From assembly GCA_035222895.1 (NCBI GenBank), contig JAVYIG010000038.1:1139145-1203144 (forward strand): DNA of 64,000 nucleotides. Reading direction: 5' to 3'. This DNA comes from Strongylocentrotus droebachiensis. Taxonomy: Eukaryota; Echinodermata; Echinoidea; Camarodonta; Strongylocentrotidae. The translations under genes and the position numbers were made by a program. Below, piece by piece: positions 1-14,018 of this stretch (its first letter is position 1; each line of letters begins with the position of its first letter). The notes beneath the pieces were generated by a model. The model was not told the origin of the DNA. It saw nothing but the letters and a program-made list of their open reading frames with translations, and searched no databases.

Positions 1-792
1 ACAACTTCAATGGGCATATCGGAACATGAAAACTATAAGTAATGGGTACTGAAATTGCCCCTATGCTGATTTCTTGAAAGTCTTTGCAATCATGCCTCTC
101 GGTCTCCCGAGTATTTATCAACAACTTTAAAGAAACCTCTCTTTTCGCTGTACTTCAAACAACACACTGAGGCATACATAAGGGGTAGGATAAGTAAGGG
201 GTTGCGCCTAAATCGGAGGTATATACATGACACGGAACGGGAACCCCCCATGATCATCCTGAAGTCAGGTACTAAATTACAGGTTTACTGAGAAATTCAT
301 TTTCAGATAAAATGATGGATACATCGGTCTGCCGGGGAGGGGGGGGGGTGTAAGTGGGGGCGGGGGGGGGGGGCTTCTGTCTTTCAGGCTCTGAGAACCA
401 GGACCGGATCAGGCCGGCGGCAAGGGAGGTGGCCAAATAGGGGGCTCAATTCGTGAGAAAATATTTAGCGGCGAATAAGCGCGCGCCGGGGGGGGGGGGG
501 GGGGGGAAGGTTAAGGAGCACTAAGTTTTTTCCCAATTCGTGAGAAAATAATTTTAAAATAAAAAAAGATTAAATTTACCTATTTGGGGCCAGGGGAGGG
601 GCCCGGCCCCCGCCCCTAGATCCGCTTCTGCTAAGAACCCTCCAGGCGTTTTCAATGTGCACAAAATTAATTCGAAATGAATGAGAAGTTGCATATTTAT
701 TGTACGGTGTGTAATTTGTAAATCTTCTAGACTACCCCCCCCCCCTACCCCCACCGACCACACAGGTGCTCGTTCCGACAGTCAAAGCTTAA
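1..792. other. 5' flank with long G runs
   Basis: Contains G-rich tracts at about 337-372 and 488-508 and a C run at 734-745. The GGCCCGGCCCC plus TTTACCTATTTGGGG pattern near 575-620 resembles a stretch near 2570-2660, so both may be copies of one repeat. No gene was recognised. Confidence 0.5.
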
Positions 793-2240
793 AGTTGATA
801 CTCTAAGACAATCCCAAATACTGAGATAATTACATAAATAGAAAGCTTTTAACCCCCATAATAACACCAAATGGTGTCCACCCGACAAAACAAGTTTAGA
901 ATAATGAATTTATTCGAGTAAACTCTACCAAAATATCTAAGTCTGAAACCCGGAAGTGCACGTAGAGTCGGGCCTCTATCCGTGACGTCACGAACGGGAG
1001 TCATGGGCTCAGTGAGAGTGAATGGCAGTGATATCCCTACGTAAATGCTATCCTGTCAGAGCTTAGATTTGTTGTTGTTAAGGAGTATATTTGATGGATT
1101 TTCTGTTTTCATCTGAATGAAGAATAACGAAGCAACATTTTCCAGTCGCTGATTTCTTTTTATATCCTCATATTCACCTATTTGGTAGAGATTTAAGACG
1201 AGTTTACTGCTTTGGAATTAAAGTTAAATCGTGCACTTATGAATAGGCGGATGCATTATATTTTCATCAGATGTACATGAGCAGTTTTGTAAAACGAATA
1301 GGTCTAGAACTATGATAGTACTTATCATAGATGTGTGTGACTGCCTCAAAAAAGGATACAGTACCAGTTAAACATTTTATGTTGTAAAATATCAAACTTG
1401 AACGAGATCATGCAAGCGCGCTTCCTCTATAATATTTTGGCGAGTGATGCGGCTCTTGCATGAACGTTCGTGAAGCGAGCAGAATCGGGAGGTAAGACCA
1501 AGCCGCTGCTCTAGGCGCTGCTTGCTTGTGATGGAACGTACGTGCGCTAGTTACATGTTTATCGGCAATTGCAAGAAAATGAAAGCGACGTTGCCAGCTA
1601 AGAAAAACAGCTAACAAAGACTTGCTCCTGACTACCGGTGTCAGAATTGGTAGATGAAGGATGTTCAGGGCCAAGGAAGGCGAAAGACATGGGAAAAAGG
1701 AAGAAGAAACCATCGGGAGATCGCTGTAGTGTATGGTAATGAACTGTGCATGGGTAGACAGCTACTGTTCACTCCGTGCCTGGGCCGATTTCAACACCAA
1801 AACAAAAATTACATGGTGAAAATATCGACTAATAGCACATCGTTGGCATGTATATGTCATACTTTTTAAAAGGGGAATTGATATTAATACTATGAAGTAC
1901 TGGGGGAAGGTAAAGAATTGTACATAGAATTATGATTTATTAGACTTTTCAGCCTTTGAAACAAAAATATGCAGAAAATCGTATCACTCTGCACATGTTT
2001 GCTATGGAACATCCGGGTACGTGAATATACTCTCTCCCGGACGTGAGGTCATAAATAGTAGACCAGCGCCGTGACTGATTTTCTATGCAAAGAGAGGCGG
2101 ATATTTTAGACATTTCAATTGAGGATTTCGAGTAGACAGAATTTTTTTGTGATATACTAAGTAATTGAAAAACTTTAAAATAACATATACTTGCCGTAGG
2201 TAACAAATTAAGGGACATTTATTTGCTTAGAGTATCAACT
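793..2240. mobile_element. TTAA-flanked 1.45-kb element (AGTTGATACTCTAAG termini)
   Basis: AGTTGATACTCTAAG at 793-807 is mirrored exactly by CTTAGAGTATCAACT at 2226-2240. TTAA flanks both ends (789-792 and 2241-2244). No transposase frame is visible; short open frames inside are not recognised. Confidence 0.75.
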
Positions 2241-2244
2241 TTAA

Positions 2245-2861
2245 GGAGGAGTTTGACTGGCGTACGCAGAGTCATTGATACTCGATCTGGGGGTAGGTAA
2301 TTTGAAAGTCGGACAAGTTTTTATTTCAGGGGGTGGAGGGGGGATCATTAATAGTAGAGTTATTTTGCCGATTAAGTAATTTTAGATGTTCCTTATTTTG
2401 AAAGAAGAAGAAGAAGAAACTTAGAAACAGTTTTAGTAGAGATTATAGATGAATACATATTTACCAGACTGGGTGTGGAAGGGTGGTTAATCAAGGTTTC
2501 CCTCTTTATATTTTTGAATATTTGTATATTTATTTGCCGGGGGGGAGGCAGTGACGGATTCGGAGGGGGGAGGCCCGGGGGGCCCGGCCCCTCCCCCCCC
2601 CCCCCTTGAGAAAAAAAATCATGTAAAAACACGTGATTTAGTTTTACCTTTTTGGGGTGGTGCAAATTTTTAAATTTTCGAGGACCAAAAAAAAGAAGAA
2701 AAGTGCTCACTACCCTTGAGCAAAACTGTAGCTGATCTACCCGGATCGGAGCATACCCTGTATGATCGGTGCCCTTTCTTTCTCGCGTTATTTACTGTAA
2801 TATATTGTATACACATGCGGCTCCACAATTTCGAATACAATAAGCCGAGGAAAGTCTAAAA
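2245..2861. other. Immediate upstream region of FNTB
   Basis: Holds a G/C-rich repeat relic (2540-2665) and the presumed 5' UTR and promoter. No core promoter element can be assigned with confidence. Confidence 0.4.
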
Positions 2862-2954
2862 ATGGAGGCAGCTAGATGTATTGAGAAGGAAGATTGGCTT
2901 GGAAATCAGCGTTTTCTTGATGATGGGGTTCCAACTTCAACATCCGAACAACAG
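2862..2954 (+). CDS. FNTB: FNTB exon 1 (coding part)
   Basis: It encodes residues 1-31, starting MEAARCIEKEDW and ending in phase 0 before donor GTTTGT. The start ATG sits in a good context (AAAATGG), and it is the only start seen that joins in phase to exon 2. The first residues are not conserved with vertebrates, so this start rests on splicing logic rather than homology. No TATA box or initiator could be assigned upstream. Confidence 0.7.
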
Positions 2955-5900
2955 GTTTGTTTTGGAAATGGAGGAATTTTGTTAAAAGCGACTGACAAAA
3001 ATAGATTTATATTCACCAGCAGTTTTGTGTAGACCCATACGTTGAGATTTGTGTGTTGTGAAATGTATTATAGGGTCTAGTGCTGTACGTGTGCCTGTGC
3101 ATGATTGTATAGGGAAGAAGAAGATCGAAGAAGAAGGAGGAGGAGGAGGGGGGGGGGGGGGGAGATAAGAAGGAGAAGAAGAAGGAGGAAGAGGAGTAGA
3201 TCTAGGACTAGGAGATGGAGAAGAAGAAGGAGGAAGAGGAGTAGATCTAGGACTAGGAGATGGAGAAGAAGAAGGAGGAAGAGGAGTAGGAGATAAAGAA
3301 GAACTTCAAGAAGGAGAAAAAGAAGGAGGAGATAAATAAGAAGGGGAAGAAGAAGGAGGAAGGGGAGTAGGAGATAAAGAAGAAGGAGAAGGTCAAAATT
3401 AGACACCAGAAAATAATATGCACATAAAGTAATGCATTGATTAGTAATCATTAGACAATAATTTTATCCAGACCAAACCATTATGTATAGACCTAACTGT
3501 TCTATATATATTTACATCTGTTATATTTGAATTTTTCCAAAAGAGCAGTCCAACCCAACAAAGGATCTGGTCTCGTCAAGATGTCTTTTCATTTAGTTTC
3601 TTCATTAAGATTTAGCAGTAGCTTCATATATTTAAGGAATGCAATTAGAAATTGATGAGCAGAATTAAGGTCACTAGAGCAATAATTCTAAAACAGAAAA
3701 TTAATTGGTTTACAAAAGAAACATAAAAAGATTGTTTGTGTTTATTTATTTTTTGCATTGTATTTCACTTTTCTTCCCGTCTGTTATGTTCTTATGCCTG
3801 CTGTGTATATAGTAAATAGAGTTTAACAAATATAAAAGATGGCTCTTTCGAGTGTTCTACATTTTGTTCTGTGCATAATTTAGGACGATAATGCACTTCA
3901 TTTAATGGAACATTACATGTGTAATGATTACTGATATTTACAACTTCAATGAACAGAAAAAGATCAATTTTAGCATGTGACCATTCTATTGCTTTGTCTC
4001 ATTCATGTTATACTGTGCAGGAAGATGTAGAAAAGCTAGTGGACAACAAGTTTGCCATGTACCGAGCTCGGATCAAGAATTTGGCGCCCGAGGATAAAGG
4101 GTAAGAGACTAAGGGTGCGTTTAATCGACACTTTTTCACCCTAGAATCACGGTTTCTAAAGACGTTTAGTTTAAAACGCAATGCGTTCAAGCAATTTTTT
4201 CGTCGGTCGTAAAAATAAACGTGTTTGAAAACACAAACATGAAACGCTGAAAAAGATGCGTTTTGTATCATGATTCAAAAGAATCACGGTCGCTAAAATT
4301 CGATTGAACGGACGGAGTTCTCAATCATGATTGTATGACGAAGTCTCTTCCAGTTTGGGAAAAACCGCGCGCCCGCTTTGCATGCAATTTGCGTTCACTA
4401 TACCATCGTGGCCTGTTCCGTTATGTTATTCCTTGTTTTTCCTTCTATCATTTTCTCTTTCTGTCTTTCCTTATGTTATTCTTTGTTTCTTCCTTTTATT
4501 CTTATGTTATTCTTTGTTTTTTTCCTTCTATCACCTTTTCTTATGTTATTCTTTGTTTTTATCATTCTATCATTTGCTCTTTCTGTCTTTCCTTATGTTA
4601 TTCTTTGTTTCTTCCTTCTATACTTATGTTATTCTTTGTTTTTTCCTTCTATCACCTTTTCTTATGTAATTCTTTGTTTTAAGCATTCTATCAATTTCTC
4701 TTTCTGTCTTTCCTTATGTTATTCTTTGTTTCTTCCTTCTATCATCTTCTCTTATGCTATTCTTTGTTTTTATAATTCTATCACTTTCTCTTATGTTATT
4801 CTTTGTTTTAATCATTCTGTTACTTTCTCTTTCTATCTTTCCTTATGTTATTCTTTGATTCTTCTTTCTTTCACCTTCTCTTATGTTATTCTTTGTTTTA
4901 ATCATTCTATCACTTTCTCTTTCTGTTCTTCCTTATGTCATTCTTTGTTCCTTCCTTTTTTCACATTCTCTTTCTGTCTTTCCTTATGTTATTCTTTGTT
5001 TCTTCCTTTTATTTATATGTTATTCTTTGTTTTTTCCTTCTATTACCTTCTCTTTTGTTATTCTTTGTTTCTTCCTTCTATTCTTATGTTATGCTTTGTT
5101 TTTTCCTTCTATCTCCTTTTATGTAATTCTTTGTTTTAAGCATTCTATCACTCTCTCTTTCTGTCTTTCTGTCTTTCCTTATGTTATTCTTTGTTTCTTC
5201 CTTCTATCACCTTCTCATTCTTTGTCTTATTATTGCGATCTATGCTCAAAACAGCAGTCGACAGTCGGCCGTAAACAATTCCAGAAAGCGCGCGCCGAAG
5301 TTCCTGGGCCATACTGCGCAGTGTGATGCGCAGTGGTTTGGCTCGCAATGAGCTAGAATCAGCGTTGATGAAAAATCGCTTGAACGCAAACCGCAGTGAC
5401 CTTGCTTTTTGTAACGGCGTTTTGAATTGTGATTCATGTTTGTGATTCTAGCTTCGAAAATTCGATTGAACGCACCCTAAGAGTGTCTTTATTAATAATA
5501 ATAATAATAGTGGGTTCTTGTATAGCGCTCATGTCAGTCAGATTTGACCCTCCTGGCGCTCCCGATTATTCATCCGGACAAGAAAAGATGATTTTGATTT
5601 GCCTTAAGCTTACACAGTGCCCATGTGATAGGAACACTCCTGCAGATATGGTACACGTTTTTGTGCATGCATGAACGTAATAACTGGTTAATAACTGAAA
5701 AACTGTTGGAAATAATAGAATGTGAATCGTGATCATAAAATATGTTTCTGAAATGTTATGTTAAATGCACTGAAGGTCTTTACAAGATGTTGTGCCATAT
5801 AGCCTTTCAAATCATTCATTTATTTAAATTATTTAATATATATATTCATTTAATAATAATAATATGTTCCGCGCCTAGAAACGTAGTGTTAGGCGCATTA

Positions 5901-8900
5901 TAAATGTAAGCTATTATTATTATTATTATTATTTACAGTCTATGTATTTATTTATATATTTATTTATTCAATTATTATCATTATTTTGATTATTGTTATT
6001 ACTATTATTATTATTATTATCATCATTATCATTATCACTATTATCATCATCAATATTAAGGCTGTGCACAACAGTGTAATGAGGTACCTGAGTACATTCC
6101 CAGGCTTACAAGCGAATACTCGAATATTCGGATGCCATGTTTTTTTATAATTTTTTTGCATTTTTTTGAATTTTTTTTATTTTTATTTTTTTTAATTTTT
6201 TTTAAATTTTGCCACCACCATACCACTGGTATCCCAGTTCTGTCGCCGAAAACGCATGCAATTTTACTTCGAGTCGCAGTTGAAGGCGCCAATTTAATAA
6301 TAATAACAGTAAACAATGCTGTTTTAAAAACCAAAGATGGCAGATGAAAGAAGACCCGGGTAATTATCGCCCAATATCACTTACTTCAATTACTTGTAAA
6401 CTACTCGAAAAATTTGTTTGTAAACATCTTGTTGATCATTTTAATCTACACAATGTCTTATGTGATAACCAGCATGGTTTTCGCGAAAAGCGGTCATGCG
6501 AGACTCAATTGATTGAAGCTATTCACGACTGGAGTAGTTGGATGAACTCCGGCTATAGTGTTGACATAGCATATTTAGACTTCGCTAAAGCGTTCGATAG
6601 CGTGTCGCACAATTTATTAGAACGAAAGTTAAAAATGTATGGTATTCAAAATTCAAATTTAAAATGGATCATGAATTTTTTGAAAAATCGTTCACAACGA
6701 GTCGTCCTCAATGGTGAATACTCTAATTGGGTAGACGTAAAATCAGGTGTACCACAAGGGACAATTTTAGGTCCAATCATATTTTTATGTTTCATAAACG
6801 ACATTTCCTATAATATTGATTCAACTATAAGACTTTACGCAGATGATTGTATTTTATATAGGCCTATCCACTCTATTGAAGATTGCAAACTTTTACAAAA
6901 GGATTTAGAAAATTTAGATAAGTGGGCAAATTCATGGCTACTTGATTTCAATGTAAACAAATGTAAGATAATGCAAATGTCAAGAAAGTCCTCTAAACCA
7001 CAGTATGAATATAAATTGGGTGGACATAAATTAATAAACACTAAGTCAGAAAAGTATTTGGGCATTACTATAAATGATACCCTTAATTTTAATTCTCATT
7101 GTAACGAAACATACGCAAAGTGTAGTAAGATTGTAGCTATAATCAAAAGAAATTTTCTTAATTGCCCACGTTCTGTGTTTAAAACCTTATATGACTCTCT
7201 TATACGTCCATGTCTAGAATATTGTTGTATTGCATGGGACCCCTATAGAGTTTCACATATAAATATTATTGAACGTGTCCAAAAACGATATTTAAGAATG
7301 ATGTTTAGAGACTGGGAAACAAGTTACCATGAACTATTAGAAAAATCAAGTTTTGCTAAATTAGAAGAAAGACGCAAGTACCACAGATTAGTCATGTTTT
7401 ATAAAATAATAAATAATATGGTAAATGTTGGTCCGATTGAAAAAATTATACGTGCTCACAGAATTGGGCGTAATGATCATAATATGAAAATGTACGTACC
7501 ATTTGCAAAAACAGATTATTTCAAAAACTCTTTTTATATAAGAACTGCCAATGAGTGGAACATGCTCCCAAGTAATGTTATTAATAGTCCATCTCTTTCA
7601 ACTTTCAAAATATCATTAAAAAGTTGCTTACATATTTAACTTTTTAAACTCCGCAATAACAATTTGTTTTTACATTTTTATACAATTACATCCAAATTCG
7701 CGCAATATCAACTATATTTTAATTTTTACCTTAGATCATGCTGCAAAATTTCTTATATAGCATTTTTGATCCCTGAAATATCCAATCATTTGTATATTCA
7801 ATAATGCTGTTTTGCAATCAATAATATTTTATGTATTTATTTTCGCTCTAAACTACATTGTGTATATAATTAATTGATGTATTATCGTGTTTGATATCAT
7901 TTTTTTGTTGTAACTATGTTATGCAATAATAATATTTTTGTACTTTGCTTTTTATCAGGGATGCAGACTTGTACGGGTTTTTCAAACCCTTTTCTGCATC
8001 CCTAGACATGCTTGTCTGAATAAATACAATACAATACAATACAAAGTCCAAACAGAAATCCAGACATTTGGTCCCAGTTTCTGAGTGGTGAGTTTGACAG
8101 TGCTTGAGTTTGGAAACATTTTTACCAACGGCACCATGCCAGCGGCCGCCGCTCACCCAGCCACGGGTAAACGTCGGCCTGGACCGTTTTTTTTTTCTTC
8201 TTTTTTCTTGTTACAAATATTTGGGTACGAAAAATCGTACCCGAGTAGTTATCAACCGTGCGGGTACTCGAGCATTCGACTACACGTCGCAGCCCTAATC
8301 AATATCATCATTATCATCATCATCATCATCATCGTTATCATCATCATCATCATCATCATCGTTATCATCATCATTATCATTCTTATCTTTTTTATCATAA
8401 TTATCATCATAACATCATCATTATCATTTTTATTGTTATTATTATTATCTGTATTATTATTATTATCTGTATTATTATTATTATCTGTATTATTATTATT
8501 ATTATCATTATTACTATAACTATTGTTATTTTTCTTCTTCTGATTATTGTTGTAGTTGTATATATCATAATTCCCCCTTTTCTTCTCTATTTTCAGACCT
8601 GTATTAGAGCGATTTAAACATCTTGCCTATCTCAACAAGGGTCTATGTTACCTCTCTGAATCCTACGAGGTATTGGATGCTAGTCGACCATGGCTTTGTT
8701 ACTGGATTGTACACAGTCTAGAACTCCTAGGAGAAAAATTCACCCCTGAACAGTCCTCGAGGTAAAGTATTCTGAAACTATTTAGGTTGCTTGTACAACA
8801 CTCGCATCTGCGACAATTGCTCTGTGATAATTCTCTACGCTAACCAAATTCTTAATTTCAACCCAGGACACAATGCTAAACCTAGCCCTAAAACCCAATT

Positions 8901-11900
8901 ACAACCCTAACTTTTACCCCTTACCCTAACTCTATACTTTTTTTTAAGGATTAAAGCCCAGAGCGGTAAATTTTTGCCCCAAAATGTGAATGAATTTAAT
9001 CCCAAATATTGTAGAATGTTTGGGTTTCAATTTCAAATAATTGTGGACACATGTACCCTTTTTAATAACTCTAGGCTATTGAAAATATACCATGTGTATC
9101 ATCTAGTTACGGTATCACAGAAATTAAAAAAATTACAGTAAAGTGAAAAAAATGAAACAGTGTGATTTTGTATACCGGTACACACTATCCAAGTTCAACA
9201 AGTGAATAGAAATCTACTGTTACTTCTAGTATTTCATACTTTGATAACATTTATTTCTCTTTCTTATTCACCCTATTTCTGTTTCTCATTCACCCTATTT
9301 TCTCCTTGCAGCATTGCCCAATTCCTTGGCCAATGTCAATGTCCAGATGGAGGTTTTGCAGGTAAGAATGAAAATGAAACTCTTAATTCGATCTCTCTTT
9401 GGACTAAGATTTTGATATTGTATATCTTTCTTTAAAGGTAATACAAAGTTTTGGGAAATTTTGAAAATTGGGTGGATAGTGATTCTTTACAATATTGATA
9501 TATTTGGATGCCCCTGTGGATGTATGATAAGCACTAGAAAATTTAGCCCCTAAAACTCTTCTGCTTTCGAGAAAAATTGAATATAAAAATTTACCTGTGC
9601 TCCCGGTAAATTTTGATAAATTTCAAATAGCGCCTACGGCCGCACAATAGTAGCTGCAACCATGAAAATCTCAGAATGTGTAGTTTTGATATATATTTTA
9701 GTCGATTTTAGTCAAGAAACATTGTTTCATAGCTTAATCAATATCTTGACCTTGAGAGGGAGCTATACAACATAAATAGTTTATTTACAATTCATAACTT
9801 TAGACCCGATTTCAATCCCGACAACGATCACTAATGGTGGTAGGATCGCATATGCTTCCAATATGTTCATTGGAACCAAATTCATGACCCCATACCGAAA
9901 CTTTGTATTACCTTTAATAGTACTATAGACTGTATCATGAGCATCAAACAATATTTACTGGAGCAGTTATCAATTTAGTTCTTGACAGTTCTGGTTAATC
10001 AGAAAAGAACTCTGGTTAAAGAAAAATGAAATACATTTTTTTTTAAAACCATTTACCACACCACATTTAAAGTTTAAAGAGTTTTTAATTTCTACCAATT
10101 TGTATTTCATATTTTCGTATTTTCATATGTAAAAAGGGAAAAATATCAACGATGTTTCCTAGTTTTGCCGAGCAGTTTAGCTCACCGCAAACAGATACAG
10201 ACTGAATATAGACTAATGTGTGTAACTCTGTATGTATGCTGATGAAATGCGCTATTTATAGAGGCAAGTGACAGATCCTGCTAGCTGATATCGGGACACC
10301 GGTTTATAAAAATGTTGACATGACTCAGGCTTAAAGGGATCGTTTAACAATGTTAAATCTGAGATACACGACCCTACATGTTATCAGTGTCTGTGATATG
10401 GTGAAATATTGAAGCCCTAAAAAAATCGCGCTTCAAAATGATCAAGAAATGCCTCAAAAAAGTAAAAATCTTTGAGTGACCGGTTTTACCATACTCGTTT
10501 TCCCCAATAGACTGTAGTGTTATGAAAACCGTCAGGCGAACGGTTCTCAAAATGTGTAATTCCAATCATAAATATCTTGATAATCAGACAGGTGATCGGC
10601 TTGTAAAAGTCACGGGGTTCCTGACTGACCTAAAGGTTTATAATTATCATTGCATCATGAGCTAAATCCAGAATTTTGTTTCAGAATCTGAGACAAAGTT
10701 ACCGGATCCCTTTAAAGTATATAGCATTCATTGTTTTAATCCTTGGTTGAGGTACCTAATAGTCCTGTGAATAGTGAAATCGTAAGTGGCACAAACACTA
10801 GTACTTGGAAATAATGCATTGTATTTGATATCACTGTACAGGTGGACCAGGCCAAATTGCTCATCTAGCCCCAACCTATGCTGCAGTGCTTGCCCTCAGT
10901 ACTCTAGGGACAGAAGAGGCCTATAACATCATTGATAGGTGAGAACCGGCTCATTTGAAGTACAAGAAGGACACATAAGTTTATCGTAGGATTTTCTTTT
11001 AAAAACATTTTAAAACAACTGCACAATACCTTACCCCACAGGTAGCCTCGACCTTGACCCTACCCTGGTCCTAACCCTGACCCTAAATGTGACCTTGACC
11101 TTGACTCTGTCCTTAAACAAGACCCTACCCTGGCCCTAACCTTGACCCTGACCCTAAATGTGACCATATCCTGACCCTGACCCTAAATGTGACCCTACCT
11201 TGGCCCTGACAATGCCCCTAACCCTAAACGTGACCCTTGCCGATATGGACCTCTATTAGAAGAAAAAAAATTACTTATTTCGAATTGTTATGTTTATTTT
11301 TTTTCACAGACCGAAGCTTCAATCATACCTCATGAGAATGAAAACACAGGAGGGCGCTTTTCTTATGCATAATTCCGGAGAAGTGGATGTGAGGTAATTT
11401 CATGTACCATCTTTTGATTGTTATTATGTATGTTGCCACTTTTTTTGAATATTTTCACTGTTCAACCTTTTTTCTGCACCGTTTAATCTTTCTTCTTTCA
11501 CCTACTCGCTCTCTTTTCTCTTATCTGTTTTCTCTTTCTGTCTCTCTCTTGCCTTATTTCTTATTTTCTCAATTGATGACATACAGACGCACATACACAT
11601 ATCTTCCATTTCTCTCTGTTGCCAGCCCTTCTTACTTGCTCATCTAATGACAAACGCATATATTTTTGTTTACTCTCTCTCTTTCTCTCTCTTTCTCTCA
11701 ATTTCTCTCGCTTTCTTTCACTTTTTCTCGCTTTCTTTCACTTTCTCTCGCTTTCTTTCACTTTCTCTCGCTTTCTCTCTCTTTCTCTCTCTTTCTCTCT
11801 CTTTCTCTCTCTTTCTCTCTCTTTCTCTCTCTTTCTCTCTGTTGCCAGCCTTTCTTACTTGCTCATCTAATGACAAACACATATATTTTTGTTTTCTCTC

Positions 11901-13987
11901 TCTCTCTCTTTCTCTCTTTTTCCCACAATTTCTCTCCCTTTCTCTTACTTTCTCTTGCTTTCTTTCACTTTCTCTCTCTTTCTTTCTCTTTCTTTCTCTT
12001 TCTTTCTCTTTCTCTCTTTTGCCAGCCTTTCTTTCTTGCTCATCTAATGACATACACACATCTTTCTTTGATTGATGTTTTGTTTTTCATTATGTTTATT
12101 TTCCTACGTGTATCTATTAGCATGTTTATAATGAACTGCAACATTTGATTTGACACTTGTTTTGTTGTTATAGTGTTTTCTATGTTTTTGTATGCTCTTT
12201 TTAATTTGAAATGCTTCTTCAAATGTTTCATGTTTTATATGTTTGTGAACAAAGTGAATATATTCTAGTATGGATGTAAGATAAATTGAAACATATTTCA
12301 TAGATTTAAAAAATTGAAATCTGTTTTTCTTTTTCTTTATGATTGTATGCCTGCTGATGTCAGTGTGAAACCTTTGTGTGATTGTTATGAATATTATTCA
12401 AGTAAATGTAAGTGCATAAATGTAAGAGTGCGAAGGGATTGTGTAAGGGCAAACTTTTATTGATAAAGAGAACTCTGTTTAACAAGGTGATTGCATTGCA
12501 AATCTTTGTTGCATGAACATTTAATTCTACACATTTTTACTAAAATATATTTCAGATACAGTGATAGAAGCCCTTGATTATAGAGGTAACAGAGCAATAC
12601 ACTTTAACCATGACAGTATACACAATCTTCAAATACATGAAGAATATGTGATATAAAAAAGGTATTCATGTAGCATGAGAGTCCACAGGCGTAGCAAAAG
12701 AGCCGTATTGAATTTACAATACATGACTCTTCACCCCCCCCCCCCCTTCTCTCTCCTTTCCATGTTGCTCTCTCCTCTGTCTACATTGATACATTGTGTC
12801 AGGTTTATATTGTCAAATATTAGTCATGATATTCAACTACCATTACAGCAACAAATTATTATATAATGGAAGGTCAAAATAATGTAAAGCCAGACAATTT
12901 CACGAGAAATGTTCATTGATCCACGAAAGTTTCATGCCGTGAAAGGATTAAATCCCAATGGGCTATTTTCGTAATGTAACCAAATTTAATGCATAAGTCT
13001 CTGTGAAGTGACTCAATACAAATTATTTCATTCACCTGATAAGAATAATAGTATTTCAATAGACAGAATCCAAACTGTATACATTAGTTGTTGCCAGGTA
13101 AGACAAACATTATGGATTGACCTACCTAGCAACACTTAATATATGCAGTTTGCATTGTGACTATTGAAATACTATTATTCTTATCAGGTGAATGAAATAA
13201 TTTGTATTGAGGCAATTCTCAAAGATAAATGTATTAAATTTGGTTACATTACGAAAATGGCCTATTGACACAACACTGAATTTAGCAACAGCAACAAAAG
13301 TTTTGTGTCCTGAACATTTGTGGTTTTAATGCTACGGTCACAAAGGTTCGTACGAACAATAATTTCGTACGAATCTCCCTGTTTTTCCATTGTCTTCACG
13401 AATTTCCATTGTCTGAAAATCGTTTGTACGGTGTTCGTAGCAGGTCTTAATGGCATTTGTGACCGAGGCTTAAATTACGCTTCTCTCAAAGATGTATTTT
13501 GATGCCATCCTCCATTGCCGTCCTTGTCCTGATTGTTGTGGGGATGGTTGTAGTATTGGCATCCTTGAAAAGCTTGTTCTCTGCTAACCTATGATTGAAC
13601 GACCTTCTGGCTCTGAGCAGACAAAAGAATGCACAGTCACTTCCCTTAAATATTTGAATAATTGATAGCCTTAGGATCGTTCATTGTCATTATGATTACC
13701 ATCTCTAAAGGTTATTATGATTATTGTCAACATATAGACAGAACATAACGCCTGTTTACAATACAGTCAGTCCTTATGAGTAATTTTACGAGTTGTAATT
13801 CAAAGTTTTTCTCTAGTATACAACATGAACAAATAAGGGCACTTGGCGGGCATATACTATCAGTTTCAGTAGCTTAGATATGGAATGTTTCTATTTTTAG
13901 CTATTACTAGTCTCTTTATCCTTTTGATCATTATCAGAGCCATTGTAACGTTCACTTTCTTCATTAACCTCAACGTCAGTACCAGTT

Positions 13988-14018
<31 letters not shown>

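Larger units (their letters stand above)
6344..8044 (+). mobile_element. 5'-truncated non-LTR retrotransposon (LINE) with intact reverse transcriptase C-terminal part
   Basis: The element runs from the reverse transcriptase frame through an AT-rich 3' UTR to an ATACA-repeat tail (8025-8044). The endonuclease and any ORF1 are missing, as expected after truncated target-primed reverse transcription. Near the 3' end are two hairpins (7958-8002 and 8004-8017). The LINE lies inside a hAT-like shell in FNTB intron 2, on the same strand as FNTB. Confidence 0.9.
6058..8298. mobile_element. Probable hAT-like DNA transposon shell interrupted by a LINE
   Basis: The left end AAGGCTGTGCAC and the right end GCAGCCCTAA are imperfectly inverted. 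They are flanked by near-identical 8-mers TCAATATT (6050-6057) and TCAATATC (8299-8306). Inner matches such as GAGTAC/GTACTC support the inverted arrangement. The LINE fills most of the interior. The TIRs are diverged, so the call is tentative. Confidence 0.45.
4101..8596 (+). other. FNTB intron 2
   Basis: This intron is largely made of mobile DNA: a TIR element (4113-5477), SINE tails (5493-5577 and 5867-5935), a DNA-transposon shell (6058-8298) holding a LINE (6344-8044), and ATC/ATT microsatellites on both sides. Confidence 0.8.

Noticed and set aside
1..2861. CHURC1, the neighbour of FNTB in human
   Set aside because: No zinc-finger frame resembling CHURC1 was seen on either strand upstream of FNTB.
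3077..3451. Arg-rich (plus) and Leu-rich (minus) frames
   Set aside because: Purine minisatellite artefact with no homology.
4331..5326. Long Phe/Leu/Val/Ser frames
   Set aside because: They lie on the pyrimidine minisatellite, where several frames are open at once because of the repeat.
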